Positions 1 through 8,134 of a stretch of 64,000 nt of DNA are shown here, piece by piece; positions within the stretch are counted from its first letter, which is position 1, and each line of letters begins with the position of its first letter. A program made the translations under genes and the position numbers. The notes under the pieces were generated by a model. It was given only the letters and a program-made list of their open reading frames with translations. It had not been told where the DNA came from and searched no databases. Location of the stretch: positions 865,501-929,500 of the forward strand of contig NZ_JACGXA010000001.1 of assembly GCF_014138045.1 (NCBI RefSeq), read 5' to 3'. Source of the DNA: Nocardioides ginsengisegetis. Its GTDB lineage: Bacteria; Actinomycetota; Actinomycetes; Propionibacteriales; Nocardioidaceae.

Positions 1-1
1 C

Positions 2-433
2 GTGGTCATCATGTTCCCGATCCTGTTCGGGCTCTCGATGGACTACGAGGTGTTCCTGCTGTCCCGGATCCGCGAGGAGTACGTCCGCACCGGTGACAAC
101 ACCGAGTCGGTCGCCCGCGGCCTGGCCGGGACGGGACGGGTGGTCACGTCCGCGGCGCTGATCATGGTCGTGATCTTCCTCAGCTTCGTGGCCAGCCCGA
201 TCCCGTCGCTGAAGATGGTCGGGCTGGGGCTCGCGGTCGCGATCCTCGTCGACGCCACGATCGTCCGGCTGGTGCTGGTGCCCGCCGCGATGGCGCTCCT
301 CGGCGACCGGAACTGGTGGCTCCCCGGCTGGCTCGACCGGATCCTGCCGCACGTCACCGTCGAGGGCTCCGCTGTCGAGGCGGCGTACGACGAGCTCGCC
401 GGCACCACCGAGGAGGAGCTGGTCGGCCGCTGA
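2..433 (+). CDS. MMPL/RND-family transporter, C-terminal part (cut by left edge)
   Basis: Only the last ~143 residues are in the window and the reading frame is open to the left edge. The fragment carries the family signature FGLSMDYEVFLLSRIREEY, followed by three hydrophobic segments and a short hydrophilic tail. The same stretch occurs near the C-terminus of the complete MMPL protein at 15327-17474, so the two are paralogs. MMPL proteins are inner-membrane, proton-driven exporters of lipids or hydrophobic compounds; the substrate here cannot be told. The gene ends at TGA 431-433, just before a strong hairpin. Confidence 0.9.
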   Translation: MVIMFPILFGLSMDYEVFLLSRIREEYVRTGDNTESVARGLAGTGRVVTSAALIMVVIFLSFVASPIPSLKMVGLGLAVAILVDATIVRLVLVPAAMALLGDRNWWLPGWLDRILPHVTVEGSAVEAAYDELAGTTEEELVGR

Positions 434-444
434 CGACCGCGTGG

Positions 445-480
445 CAGAGGCCCCCACCGGGTGGACGGTGGGGGCCTCTG
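445..480. terminator. Bidirectional hairpin terminator between convergent genes
   Basis: A perfect 15-bp GC-rich stem (445-459 with 466-480) encloses a 6-nt loop. It lies between the end of the rightward MMPL gene (433) and the end of the leftward hemerythrin gene (493), so it can serve both. There is no clear U tract, as is usual in high-GC actinomycetes. Confidence 0.85.
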
Positions 481-492
481 GTGACGCAGGGG

Positions 493-993
493 TCAGGAGA
501 TGATCGCGTCGATCGTCTTCTTGAGCGCGCTGGGCTGGGAGGGACGCTTCGGGGCCGTCTTGCGGGCCTCGATCATCTCGGCCCCGATCTCCTGCAGCAC
601 CGTCCGCCCCAGGCCCTCCCGGACCTTCGGGAACCACTCCTGCTCCTCCTCGTCCATGTGGTGCCGGACGTTCTCGATGAGCACGGTGGTCTTGGCGACG
701 AAGCGCTCGCTGTCGGGCTTCATGGCGGCCAGCTCGACCACGAGAACATCGGCGACGTGGTGCTCCTCGTAGGACTCCAGGACGTCGTCCTCGACCTCGG
801 GGAGCAGCTCGCGGACGCGGGGATACATCACCTCGTTCTCGAGGTAGGTGTGGACCGTCAGCAGCTCGATGATCCGGTCGACGGCGGCGCCCTTCGCGGC
901 GTACGCCTTGTCACCGGCCTCCTCGAAGTCGGTGAAGGCCTTGCGGATCAGCTGGTGCTCGTCCTTGAGCAGGACGATGGCATCGGTGGACAT
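493..993 (-). CDS. Hemerythrin HHE cation-binding domain protein
   Basis: The 166-residue cytoplasmic protein is an all-helical HHE protein. Metal-ligand motifs are in order: KDEHQLIRK near residue 12, HTYLENEVMYP near 52, EEHH near 78, and NVRHHMDEEEQEWFP near 115, which matches the H-HxxxE-H-HxxxE pattern of non-heme di-iron hemerythrin-like proteins. Such proteins bind O2 or NO, or sense iron and redox state; the exact role is unknown. The start is the ATG at 993, preceded by GGGAGA at good spacing. The gene stands alone and ends at the shared hairpin. Confidence 0.88.
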   Translation of the reverse strand: MSTDAIVLLKDEHQLIRKAFTDFEEAGDKAYAAKGAAVDRIIELLTVHTYLENEVMYPRVRELLPEVEDDVLESYEEHHVADVLVVELAAMKPDSERFVAKTTVLIENVRHHMDEEEQEWFPKVREGLGRTVLQEIGAEMIEARKTAPKRPSQPSALKKTIDAIIS

Positions 994-1097
994 GGGGTCT
1001 CCCTGGATCGGCTGCGGGGGAGCGGGTGCTCCGGGAGTCCCGTACCCCGCAGCGGCGAAGGTGACCTCGCCCCTCCGGGTGAAGCCGACGCACGCCG

Positions 1098-1388
1098 TCA
1101 GCCCGGACGCACCGGCTCGTCCACGTCGATGGTCGGACGCCGGCCGGGGCTGTTGGCCTCGATGTCGGCGATCGTCGACTCCATCAGGTCGTGGACCAGG
1201 CCGTTGAGGGCGCGGCAGACCGCGAGCTCGTCGCCGATCTCGGGTACCTCGGGGTCGCTCGGGTTCCGTCGGGCGGCTCCGACGTTGCGCAGCTCGGTGC
1301 CGAGACCGGTCCGCAGGACGGCCTCCGCCCTGGTGCGCGGCCCGTCCTCGAACAGGAAGAGGTCGATGGTCCACTTCGCCGTGTGCAT
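1098..1388 (-). CDS. DUF1876 domain protein
   Basis: This small protein (96 residues) starts with MHTAKWTIDLFLFED, the typical beginning of DUF1876 proteins, which have a dsRNA-binding-like alpha/beta fold and are common in actinobacteria. The N-terminal half alternates strands (TAKWTIDLFLFE, RTRAEAVLRT) and the C-terminal half is helical. GGAAGGA lies 6 nt before the ATG at 1388, which decides the start. No function is established. It sits between prfC and the hemerythrin gene, with ~90-nt gaps, so it is probably monocistronic. Confidence 0.8.
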   Translation of the reverse strand: MHTAKWTIDLFLFEDGPRTRAEAVLRTGLGTELRNVGAARRNPSDPEVPEIGDELAVCRALNGLVHDLMESTIADIEANSPGRRPTIDVDEPVRPG

Positions 1389-1475
1389 GGCTGGTCCTTC
1401 CGTCGCTCCGTGCTCCGACTCTCGTCGTTGCGGGGCGCGGCCGACAGGGGCCAAGGTCCGCCGGTGCGGGGCCGG

Positions 1476-3041
1476 TCAGCTCCCGCCGGCGGGCAGGGCC
1501 TCGAGCAGGATGTCGGGGTTGTCCCGGGCGGTGACCATGGCGCGCCACTGGTCGACGAACAGCGCCAGCCGCGTGCCGTCGCTGCGCTGGAGGACCTCGA
1601 TGCCGCGCATCCCGGACAGCTTCGCGGCGCCGGCGGCGTCGGTGATCCGGGCGACCTGGTAGTCGAGCCGGGAGAAGCGGATCGGGGCGTTGAACTCGTT
1701 GGTCATCCGGTCCTCGACGACCTCGAACTGCATCGGACCGACCGCCGCGAGCACCGGGGTCTGGTCGCCGCGCAGGTCGGAGCGCAGCACCTGCACCACG
1801 CCCTCCTGGTCGAGCTGCTCGATGCCCTTGCGGAACTGCTTGTAGCGGCCGATGTCGCCGGCGCTGGCGGTCACGAAGTGCTCGGGGGCGAAGGTCGGGA
1901 CGGGCGGGTACTCGATGGCGTCGCCGACGTACACCGTGTCCCCGACGCGCAGCGCCTGCGCGTTGACGAAGCCGATGATGTCGCCGGGCTCGGCGTTCTC
2001 GACCGAGGTCGTCTCGCGGCCGAAGACCGCCTGGGCGAACTTCGTCGCGAAGGGGCGACCGGTGGAGGCGTGGGTGACGACCATGCCGCGCTCGAACGTG
2101 CCGGAGACGACCCGCGCGTAGGCGAGCCGGTCGCGGTGGGCGTTGTTCATGCCGGACTGGACCTTGAACACGAAGGCACTGAACTCGTCGTCGACCTGGC
2201 GGAGCGAGCCGTCGACGCCCGCCGTCGCGCCGGGCTCCGGGGCCAGGTCGAGCAGCAGGTCCAGCAGCTGCGCGACGCCGAAGTTCTGGAGCGCCGAGGC
2301 GAACATGACCGGCGTCGTCTCGCCGGCCAGGAAGCGCTCCTGGTCGTGGTCGGCCTCGTCGAGGCCGAGCAGGTCGTGCTCCTCGACCGCGGCCGCCCAC
2401 ACCTGCGCGTCGTTCTCCTCGACCTCGTCGGCCGTCATCCGCCGCTCGGGGGCCCGCGTGGCTCCACCGGCGGTGCGGGTGTACTTCACGAACTCGCCCG
2501 TACGTCGGTCCAGGACCCCGCGGAAGTCGCCGGCCTCGCCGACGGGCCAGGTCAGGGGAGTGGGGCGGAGCTTGATCTTCTCCTGGATCAGGTCCATCAG
2601 CTCCAGGGCTGACAGGCCGGGCCGGTCCCACTTGTTGATCACGGTGATCACCGGGATGCCGCGCAGCGCGCAGACCTTGAACAGCTTGAGGGTCTGCGGC
2701 TCGAGCCCCTTGCCGGCGTCGACCAGCATCACGGCCGAGTCGACCGCGGACAGCACCCGGTAGGTGTCCTCGGAGAAGTCGCTGTGGCCCGGGGTGTCGA
2801 CCAGGTTGATGACGTGGTCGCGGTAGACGAACTGCAGCGCCGCGGAGGTGATCGAGATGCCGCGCGCCTTCTCCATCGCCATCCAGTCCGACACCGTGGC
2901 GCGCCGGTCGCCCTTGCCGTGGACGGCGCCCGCCTCGGTGATCACGCGCGCGTGCAGCGCGAGCGCCTCGGTCAGGGTCGACTTGCCGGCGTCGGGGTGG
3001 CTGATGACGGCGAAGGTACGGCGGGGGCGGGTGTCGGGCAC
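1476..3041 (-). CDS. prfC: Peptide chain release factor 3
   Basis: This 521-residue translational GTPase recycles RF1/RF2 from the ribosome after termination. Visible motifs are the P-loop SHPDAGKST (residues 14-22), the switch II motif DTPGH, NKWD for guanine recognition, and the RF3-specific domain order with VYVGDAIEYPPVPTF and the C-terminal QVARITDA region. Length matches the family (~525). The start is GTG 3041; there is no Shine-Dalgarno, but TAGATT lies 6 nt upstream, so the mRNA is probably leaderless. The gene is monocistronic; the upstream gene ends at its own hairpin. Confidence 0.95.
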   Translation of the reverse strand: MPDTRPRRTFAVISHPDAGKSTLTEALALHARVITEAGAVHGKGDRRATVSDWMAMEKARGISITSAALQFVYRDHVINLVDTPGHSDFSEDTYRVLSAVDSAVMLVDAGKGLEPQTLKLFKVCALRGIPVITVINKWDRPGLSALELMDLIQEKIKLRPTPLTWPVGEAGDFRGVLDRRTGEFVKYTRTAGGATRAPERRMTADEVEENDAQVWAAAVEEHDLLGLDEADHDQERFLAGETTPVMFASALQNFGVAQLLDLLLDLAPEPGATAGVDGSLRQVDDEFSAFVFKVQSGMNNAHRDRLAYARVVSGTFERGMVVTHASTGRPFATKFAQAVFGRETTSVENAEPGDIIGFVNAQALRVGDTVYVGDAIEYPPVPTFAPEHFVTASAGDIGRYKQFRKGIEQLDQEGVVQVLRSDLRGDQTPVLAAVGPMQFEVVEDRMTNEFNAPIRFSRLDYQVARITDAAGAAKLSGMRGIEVLQRSDGTRLALFVDQWRAMVTARDNPDILLEALPAGGS

Positions 3042-3047
3042 CGAGCG

Positions 3048-3053
3048 AATCTA
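3048..3053 (-). promoter_or_regulatory. -10 box TAGATT of prfC, leaderless type
   Basis: TAGATT on the minus strand ends 6 nt before the GTG start of prfC. With this spacing, transcription would begin at or next to the start codon. No ribosome binding site is visible. The assignment is by pattern only. Confidence 0.5.
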
Positions 3054-3095
3054 CCCGCCGGACGCCCGGACCCGGGCATCCGCCGGAGCACACGA

Positions 3096-3129
3096 ACGCC
3101 GCCCGGAGCCGGGTGGCCTCGGGCGGCGT
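3096..3129 (-). terminator. Hairpin downstream of the 3152-3748 gene
   Basis: A perfect 10-bp stem (3096-3105 with 3120-3129) with a 14-nt loop lies directly after the stop at 3152 and before prfC. It probably ends the membrane-protein transcript and insulates prfC. Confidence 0.65.
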
Positions 3130-3151
3130 CGCTGTGCTGAGTGGTGCCGGG

Positions 3152-3748
3152 TCAGACCGGCTGCGCCACCGGCTGCGTGGCGCCCTGGTCCGCGGCGACC
3201 GCAGTGCGGCGGGCGTGCCACAGGCCGAGCGCGACGAGCAACAGCAGGATGGCCCCTCCGGCGAAGGACGCGATGGCGGCGATGCCGGCGATCGTCCCGA
3301 CCGTCGCGAACGCGTAGCCGTAGAGCAGCAGGCCGCGCAGGGTGTTGCCCATGAAGAGCGTCTGGCGCAGCTGGCCGAGGGCCTGGCCGTCGGCGGAGGC
3401 CTTGTCGGCGTCGGACAGCCCGATGTACTCACCGCTGACGTCCTCGTAGGTCCGGTTGCCGCTCGCCTCGTTCATGTGCACGAGGATGTAGTGGTCGGCG
3501 AAGGCCTTGGCCTCCGGGCCGGTGTCCAGCTTGCTGCCGGAGTACTTCTTCAGCGCCGAGGCGTCGGCGGACGGGAGACCGGTCAGGGCGTCGCCGCCGG
3601 GCATCGTGATGTCCTGCATGACCAGCTGGGTGTGTACCTGGTCGCCGATGAAGCCGTTGGCCCAGGTCAGCAGCCCTCCCGCGATCAGCAGGAAGCAGGC
3701 CAGGGCCAGGCCGATCCACGAGACGAGCTTGTCGAGTACCGAGCGCAT
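3152..3748 (-). CDS. Two-to-three-TM membrane protein often misnamed LigA
   Basis: This 198-residue protein has an N-terminal membrane segment (about residues 8-30), a polar stretch of ~110 residues outside the membrane, and two hydrophobic segments near the C-terminus (about 137-180) before a short basic tail. The opening MRSVLDKLVSWIGLALA and the central YGYAF region resemble a conserved actinobacterial family that databases often label aromatic ring-opening dioxygenase LigA; nothing in it looks like a dioxygenase. The start is ATG 3748 with GAGGAAG 6 nt upstream. Function is unknown. Confidence 0.72.
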   Translation of the reverse strand: MRSVLDKLVSWIGLALACFLLIAGGLLTWANGFIGDQVHTQLVMQDITMPGGDALTGLPSADASALKKYSGSKLDTGPEAKAFADHYILVHMNEASGNRTYEDVSGEYIGLSDADKASADGQALGQLRQTLFMGNTLRGLLLYGYAFATVGTIAGIAAIASFAGGAILLLLVALGLWHARRTAVAADQGATQPVAQPV

Positions 3749-3879
3749 GTTGATCTTCCTCACGTCAGTCCGGGTGGGCTGTCCACCCGAGGACGACGCT
3801 AGGGACGCGGGCAGGGTGCGCCACAGGGCACAGCGACCGCACTCGCGGGGCCGTAGGTCCCGTCGCGGCGGGACGTCCG

Positions 3880-4242
3880 TCAGCCGAGGACGAGGGTGGC
3901 GACGTACGAGAGCAGGTTCACCCCGATGAAGGACAGGGCGATCACGGCGCCGATCACGGCCGGGACCCGTCCGTCCGGACGGCCGAGCCGCATCGCCCGG
4001 CGTCCCTGGGTGACCGCGAGGATCCCGGGGACGGCGAAGACGACGAGCGCGGGTACGCCGGCGACCAGCACCTGCCACAGGGCGGGGTCGGCGGGGTCGT
4101 CGGTGAGCGCCGCGTAGAGGCCCTCGCCGATCACGAAGGCGACGATCGAGGAGACGGGGTAGAACGCGAGCGACCACCAGGCGCGCCGGGCGGCCGTGTC
4201 GGCCGGTGACCGGGGTCGAGACGCGTGCTGCTGGGCCGACAT
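3880..4242 (-). CDS. Small three-TM membrane protein
   Basis: The 120-residue protein has a short hydrophilic N-terminus rich in Arg and Ser, then three hydrophobic segments (about residues 24-42, 58-75 and 92-118). It resembles small DUF4190-like membrane proteins in layout (TM, linker with basic GRRAMRLGR, TM), but this is only a similarity of pattern. The ATG at 4242 has a perfect AGGAGG 7 nt upstream. It is separated by ~130 nt from the next gene on the same strand. No function is proposed. Confidence 0.72.
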   Translation of the reverse strand: MSAQQHASRPRSPADTAARRAWWSLAFYPVSSIVAFVIGEGLYAALTDDPADPALWQVLVAGVPALVVFAVPGILAVTQGRRAMRLGRPDGRVPAVIGAVIALSFIGVNLLSYVATLVLG

Positions 4243-4340
4243 CGGTGGCCTCCTGACCTGGGGTCTCACCTCGAACCTAGGTGCCCGGAGCCCGGTGCGC
4301 CGCCCTCGAAGGTCCCGGGCGGGCAGGCGTTGGTCCCGCC

Positions 4341-5093
4341 TCAGCGGCCGCCCGAGACGTCGAGGAAGGCGCCGGTGGTGAAGGACGCGGCCGGGCCCAG
4401 GAGCCAGGCGATCGCCTCGGCGACCTCGGCCGGCCGGCCCGCGCGGCCCATCGGCTGGGTCGGCCCGAGGCGGGCGGCCCGCCCGGGGTCGCCGCCGCTG
4501 GCGTGCATGTCGGTGTCGATGATGCCGGGCCGCACGACGTTGACCCGGATGCCCTCCGCGGCCACCTCGAGGGCCAGCCCGCGGGACAGGGTGTCCAGGG
4601 CCGCCTTGCTCGCCGCGTAGTCGACGTACTCGTTCGGGGAGCCGAGCTCGGACGCGCGGGAGGAGACGTTGACGATCGCGCCGCCGGCGCCGCCGCGGGC
4701 GGTCGACATCCGGGCGACCGCCTCGGCGCAGCTGGCCGCCGCCCCGAACACGTTGACGGCGAAGACGCGCTCCCAGCGCGCCCGGTCGACGGCGTCCATC
4801 CGGCACTGCTGCTCGAGGACCGCCGCGGCGTTGACGAGGGCGACGACGCGGCCCATCTCGTCGGCTGCGGCGAACAGGGCCCGGACGTCGTCGGGAATCG
4901 CGACGTCGCAGCTCACCACGCGCACCTCCGTGCCGGCGCCGGCCAGCTCGGCCGCGAGCGCGTGGGCGGTGTCGTGCTGCGACCGGTAGCCCAGGCAGAG
5001 CGCCTGCCCGGCGGCCGCGAGCCGGCGGGCGGTGGCCGCGCCGATCCCGCGCGTGCCGCCCGTGATGACGACGACGCCCTGGTCAGCGCTCAT
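4341..5093 (-). CDS. SDR-family NAD(P)-dependent oxidoreductase
   Basis: A classical short-chain dehydrogenase/reductase of 250 residues. Visible: the Rossmann glycine motif TGGTRGIG (residues ~10-17), the NAA motif (about 87-89), catalytic Ser in NVSSRAS, and YAASK with catalytic Tyr and Lys (about 154-158), then PGIIDTDM. It ends with the usual GAFLDVSGG of family members close to FabG/glucose dehydrogenase. The substrate cannot be assigned. The start ATG 5093 has GGGG upstream; a longer frame reaching 5135 lacks an RBS. It is divergent from the STAS gene across a palindromic region. Confidence 0.92.
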   Translation of the reverse strand: MSADQGVVVITGGTRGIGAATARRLAAAGQALCLGYRSQHDTAHALAAELAGAGTEVRVVSCDVAIPDDVRALFAAADEMGRVVALVNAAAVLEQQCRMDAVDRARWERVFAVNVFGAAASCAEAVARMSTARGGAGGAIVNVSSRASELGSPNEYVDYAASKAALDTLSRGLALEVAAEGIRVNVVRPGIIDTDMHASGGDPGRAARLGPTQPMGRAGRPAEVAEAIAWLLGPAASFTTGAFLDVSGGR

Positions 5094-5107
5094 GCCAGCC
5101 CCCGATC

Positions 5108-5133
5108 GCGAGTGTGGTTCTCCGAACACTCGC
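5108..5133. promoter_or_regulatory. 26-nt inverted repeat in the SDR/STAS divergent region
   Basis: GCGAGTGT (5108-5115) and ACACTCGC (5126-5133) are perfect 8-bp inverted arms with a 10-nt centre, 14 nt upstream of the SDR start codon. The position fits a repressor operator of TetR or LacI size. No regulator gene is adjacent. The 173-nt region holds nothing else apart from a small hairpin at 5172-5191. Confidence 0.4.
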
Positions 5134-5266
5134 ACGCCTCCCGGACTACCTGCACGGGAGATACGTAGTCGCCTCCGTAGTCCCTCGGAGGCCCCGACGC
5201 GCCGGAGACGTCACGATCGAGGTACGACATCGCAGTCGTACTGGAGCTCTTGGGAGGGATGCCCCG

Positions 5267-5617
5267 ATGCACGAACCGTCACCACTGCCCACGCTGTTGA
5301 AGATCTCGCTGGTCCCCGACGCGCCGTACCTGTTTCTCGACCTGGGGGGAGAGCTCGACCTGAGTGGAGTGGGAGAGGTGCCGATGCACGCGTACGCCGA
5401 GCGCCGGGACATCACGACGGTCCTGGTCGACCTGGGCGAGCTCACGTTCTGCGACGCGACCGGACTCCGGACGCTGCTGTCCTTCCAGCGTGCGCAGGAG
5501 GAGCTCGGCCGGACCGTCTCCGTGGTCCGGGCCAGCCCGCTCGTGTGGCGGCTGATGCGGATCTGCGGGCTCACCGAGCGGCTGGAGTTCGCGCCCCAGC
5601 TGGACACGGCAGTCTGA
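5267..5617 (+). CDS. STAS-domain protein, anti-sigma factor antagonist type
   Basis: This 116-residue single-domain STAS protein matches RsbV/SpoIIAA-type antagonists in length. Strand-helix pattern is typical: FLDLGGELDLSGV near residue 25, TVLVDLGELTFCDATGLRTLL near 48 with the conserved D-[ST]-x-G region (here DATGL, where a phosphorylatable Ser is commonly found, Thr in this protein), and a C-terminal WRLMRICGL helix. It likely binds an unlinked anti-sigma kinase. GGGAGGG lies 7 nt before ATG 5267. No kinase is nearby, so the partner is elsewhere. Confidence 0.85.
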   Translation: MHEPSPLPTLLKISLVPDAPYLFLDLGGELDLSGVGEVPMHAYAERRDITTVLVDLGELTFCDATGLRTLLSFQRAQEELGRTVSVVRASPLVWRLMRICGLTERLEFAPQLDTAV

Positions 5618-5639
5618 GCACGTGGCGCGGAGAATCGTC

Positions 5640-5870
5640 ATGACCTGCGACCTGTGCGGCCTGACCCCGACCGACGAAGTGCAGCACCGGCAGTGGCACG
5701 GTGACCTGACGGCGAGCCAGCGCCTCGGCGCCGCGGCCCGCGGCACCTACACGTGTGACCGCTGCTTCGCCCAGGTGAAGCGCGCCCACCGGGACGCGCA
5801 CACGCACTGGCACGCGGTGCTCATCGAGCTGGCGCGCGCCGTCGACCGCAGCCACCACACCCGGGCCTGA
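5640..5870 (+). CDS. Small Cys-rich putative zinc-binding protein
   Basis: A protein of about 76 residues with two CxxC pairs, CDLCG near the N-terminus and CDRC near residue 46, plus several His residues, so probably a treble-clef or zinc-ribbon-like fold. GGAGA lies 6 nt before ATG 5640; an in-frame GTG at 5622 would add six residues but has no RBS. It follows the STAS gene by 22 nt and may share its transcript. It ends 6 nt before the convergent regulator gene. I do not recognise the family. Confidence 0.65.
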   Translation: MTCDLCGLTPTDEVQHRQWHGDLTASQRLGAAARGTYTCDRCFAQVKRAHRDAHTHWHAVLIELARAVDRSHHTRA

Positions 5871-5876
5871 GGCCCG

Positions 5877-8120
5877 TCAGGGGCGCCGGGCCGCCAGCTC
5901 GACCACCCAGGCGGCGACCTGCGTGCGCGACCCGAAGCCGAGCTTGCGCAGGATGTTGTCGACGTGGGTCTCCACGGTGCGCTGCGAGATGAACAGCTCC
6001 TCGGCGACCTCCCGGTTGGACAGTCCGCGTCCGACGAGCTGGGCCACCTCGAGCTCGCGCCGGGTCAGCGGGACCTGCTCCTCCGCCGGGGTGGTCGCCT
6101 CGACCGTCCGGTCCAGGGCCAGCGCCAGCACCTCGTCCTCGGGCAGGGCGGCGCCGCGGGCGAACGCGGTGCGGAAGGCGGGAGTGCCTCGGTCGATCCC
6201 CGCGCGCTCCTCGCTCAGCCGGCGGTTGGCCGACAGGTAGGGCACGGCGTCCGGGTCCACCCCGAGGTGGCGCCAGTGCGCGTCCGCCGCGCCCAGCAAC
6301 GTCGCAGCACGCTCGGTGCGCCGCTCCGCGGCCGCCACCCACGCGAGCACCTCCAGCACGAACGCCGTGGCCGAGCGGTCGCCGAGCTCGGCGCTCATCA
6401 CGAGCGCCCGCCGCTCCAGGTCGGCGGCCGTGTCCGCGTCGGCCCGCAGCAGCGCGAGCATCCCCAGCGCGGACAGGGCGTAGGAGCGGACGTGCACCTC
6501 GCCGACCGGCTCGGTGAGGTCCACGCAGGCCTGGAGGGTCACCCCGGCCCGGTCCAGGTCGCCCACGAAGGCGTGGGACAGACCGAGCACGAGCACGGCC
6601 GTCACCTCGAGCATCCGGTCGCCGGACGCGTGGGCCGCGGCCACCGCCTGCTCCAGCGACACCAGCGCCTCGTCGGGGGCGCCCCGCCAGCTCGCCTCGA
6701 GCGAGCGGGCCACCAGCAACCGGCCGCGCGTGGCGTCGTCAACGGGGTGCTCCGCGACCACCGCGTCGGCCTTCTCGAGCAGTGACCGACCCGCGTCCGG
6801 GTCGCCCTGCAGGGTCGCGGTCCAGCCGGCGAGGGCCAGGGCGCGGACCCGCGTGTCCGGCCGGGCGTCGGCGGCGTCGCAGGCCCGGGCCAGCCAGTGC
6901 CGGGCCTCGCTCACGCGCCCGGTCACCGCCCACCAGGGCTCGAGCGCGGCCACGATCTCCAGGGCCTGCGCCGCATGCCGTGGGTCGGCGACGGCGTACC
7001 GCAGCGCCTCGCGGAGGTTGGCGTGCTCGCGTCGCAGGGTGCGGTAGGACGTGGCCTGTCCGGGACCGAAGAAGCCGGCGGCCGCGGTGCCGACGAGGTC
7101 GGCGTACCAGGCCAGGTGCCGGGCGCGGGCCGCCTGCACCTGGTCCTCGGTGAGCGTCTCGCGGGCGTACTCCCGGAGCGAGTCGAGCATCCGGAACCGG
7201 ACGTAGGACGCCCCGTCGTCCTCGCGGGTCAGCACCGACTTGTCGAGCAGCCCGTCGACGAGGTCGAGCACGTCGCCGGCGTCGAGGCCGTCGCCGGCGC
7301 AGACCTCCTCGGCCGCCTCGAGGGGGAAGCCGCCGGTGAACACCGACAGCCGCGCCCACAGCAGCTGCTCGTCCGGGGTGCACAGCTCGTGGCTGGCCTC
7401 GAGCGAGGCCCGGAGCGAGCGCTGCCGGGCCGGGGCGTCGCGGGCGCCCTTCACCAGCAGTCGCTGCCGGTCGTCGAGGCGCTCGAGGATGCCCTGCGGG
7501 GAGAGCACCAGGATCCGGGCGGCGGCCAGCTCGACCGCCAGCGGCACCCCGTCGAGCGCCTCGCAGAGTCGCGCGATCGCGACGGCGTTGTCGTCGGTGA
7601 GCCGGAAGGACGGCAGGGCGGTCGCCGCCCGGGTCGCGAACAGTGCCTGGGCGTCCTCGGCCGGGAGCGGTCCGACGGGGACGACGACCTCGCCGGTCAC
7701 GCCGAGCTGCTGGTGCGAGGTGGCCAGGACGCGCAGCCTGGGGGCCGCGGCGAGCAGCGCCGCGACCAGTGACACGGCGGCATCGAGCATTGCCTCGCAG
7801 CCGTCCAGGACGAGCAGGCCGGCGCGGTCGGCCACCGCGGCGGCGACCTCGTCGGCCGACGCACCCCGGGCCTGGACGCCGATCACCCCGGCGACCGAGT
7901 GCCCGAGCAGGTCGGCGTCGACCAGGTCGGCCAGGTCGAGCACCCACGTCTCCTCCCGGCGCGCCCGGCCGTGGTCGGCGGCGGCGGCGCGGGCGAGCGT
8001 GGTCTTCCCGATCCCGCCCGGACCCGTCAGGGTGACCAACCGTGCGGAGCCGAGGGTGCTCCGCAGGTCGGCCAGCTCCTGGCGGCGTCCGACCAGGTCT
8101 CCGTGACGCGAGGTCACCAA
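5877..8120 (-). CDS. ATPase/TPR-type LuxR-family transcriptional regulator
   Basis: A large regulator (~747 residues). The N-terminal NTPase domain has the P-loop GPGGIGKTTLA (about residues 32-42), LLVLDG as Walker B, and a GVPLAVELAAARI motif of STAND ATPases. Then comes a helical TPR-like region (about 350-640). The C-terminal LuxR-type HTH (about 680-745) contains LTRRELEVAQLVGRGLSNRE and TVETHV. It probably activates target genes on binding a ligand and ATP. AGGAGG lies 10 nt before TTG 8120, the chosen start; GTG 8117 is the alternative. That AGGAGG overlaps the stop codon of the upstream DUF5995 gene, suggesting coupling. Confidence 0.87.
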   Translation of the reverse strand: MVTSRHGDLVGRRQELADLRSTLGSARLVTLTGPGGIGKTTLARAAAADHGRARREETWVLDLADLVDADLLGHSVAGVIGVQARGASADEVAAAVADRAGLLVLDGCEAMLDAAVSLVAALLAAAPRLRVLATSHQQLGVTGEVVVPVGPLPAEDAQALFATRAATALPSFRLTDDNAVAIARLCEALDGVPLAVELAAARILVLSPQGILERLDDRQRLLVKGARDAPARQRSLRASLEASHELCTPDEQLLWARLSVFTGGFPLEAAEEVCAGDGLDAGDVLDLVDGLLDKSVLTREDDGASYVRFRMLDSLREYARETLTEDQVQAARARHLAWYADLVGTAAAGFFGPGQATSYRTLRREHANLREALRYAVADPRHAAQALEIVAALEPWWAVTGRVSEARHWLARACDAADARPDTRVRALALAGWTATLQGDPDAGRSLLEKADAVVAEHPVDDATRGRLLVARSLEASWRGAPDEALVSLEQAVAAAHASGDRMLEVTAVLVLGLSHAFVGDLDRAGVTLQACVDLTEPVGEVHVRSYALSALGMLALLRADADTAADLERRALVMSAELGDRSATAFVLEVLAWVAAAERRTERAATLLGAADAHWRHLGVDPDAVPYLSANRRLSEERAGIDRGTPAFRTAFARGAALPEDEVLALALDRTVEATTPAEEQVPLTRRELEVAQLVGRGLSNREVAEELFISQRTVETHVDNILRKLGFGSRTQVAAWVVELAARRP

Positions 8121-8134
8121 CGTCCGGGCACCTC

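Noticed and set aside
993..3432. Extension of the hemerythrin frame upstream into a 979-residue protein
   Set aside because: The frame continues by chance through DUF1876 and prfC in another frame; a strong RBS and ATG at 993 mark the true start.
5172..5191. Small hairpin CCTCCG-N8-CGGAGG upstream of the STAS gene as a terminator
   Set aside because: It is upstream of a rightward gene and no transcript ends there; likely chance or a leader structure.
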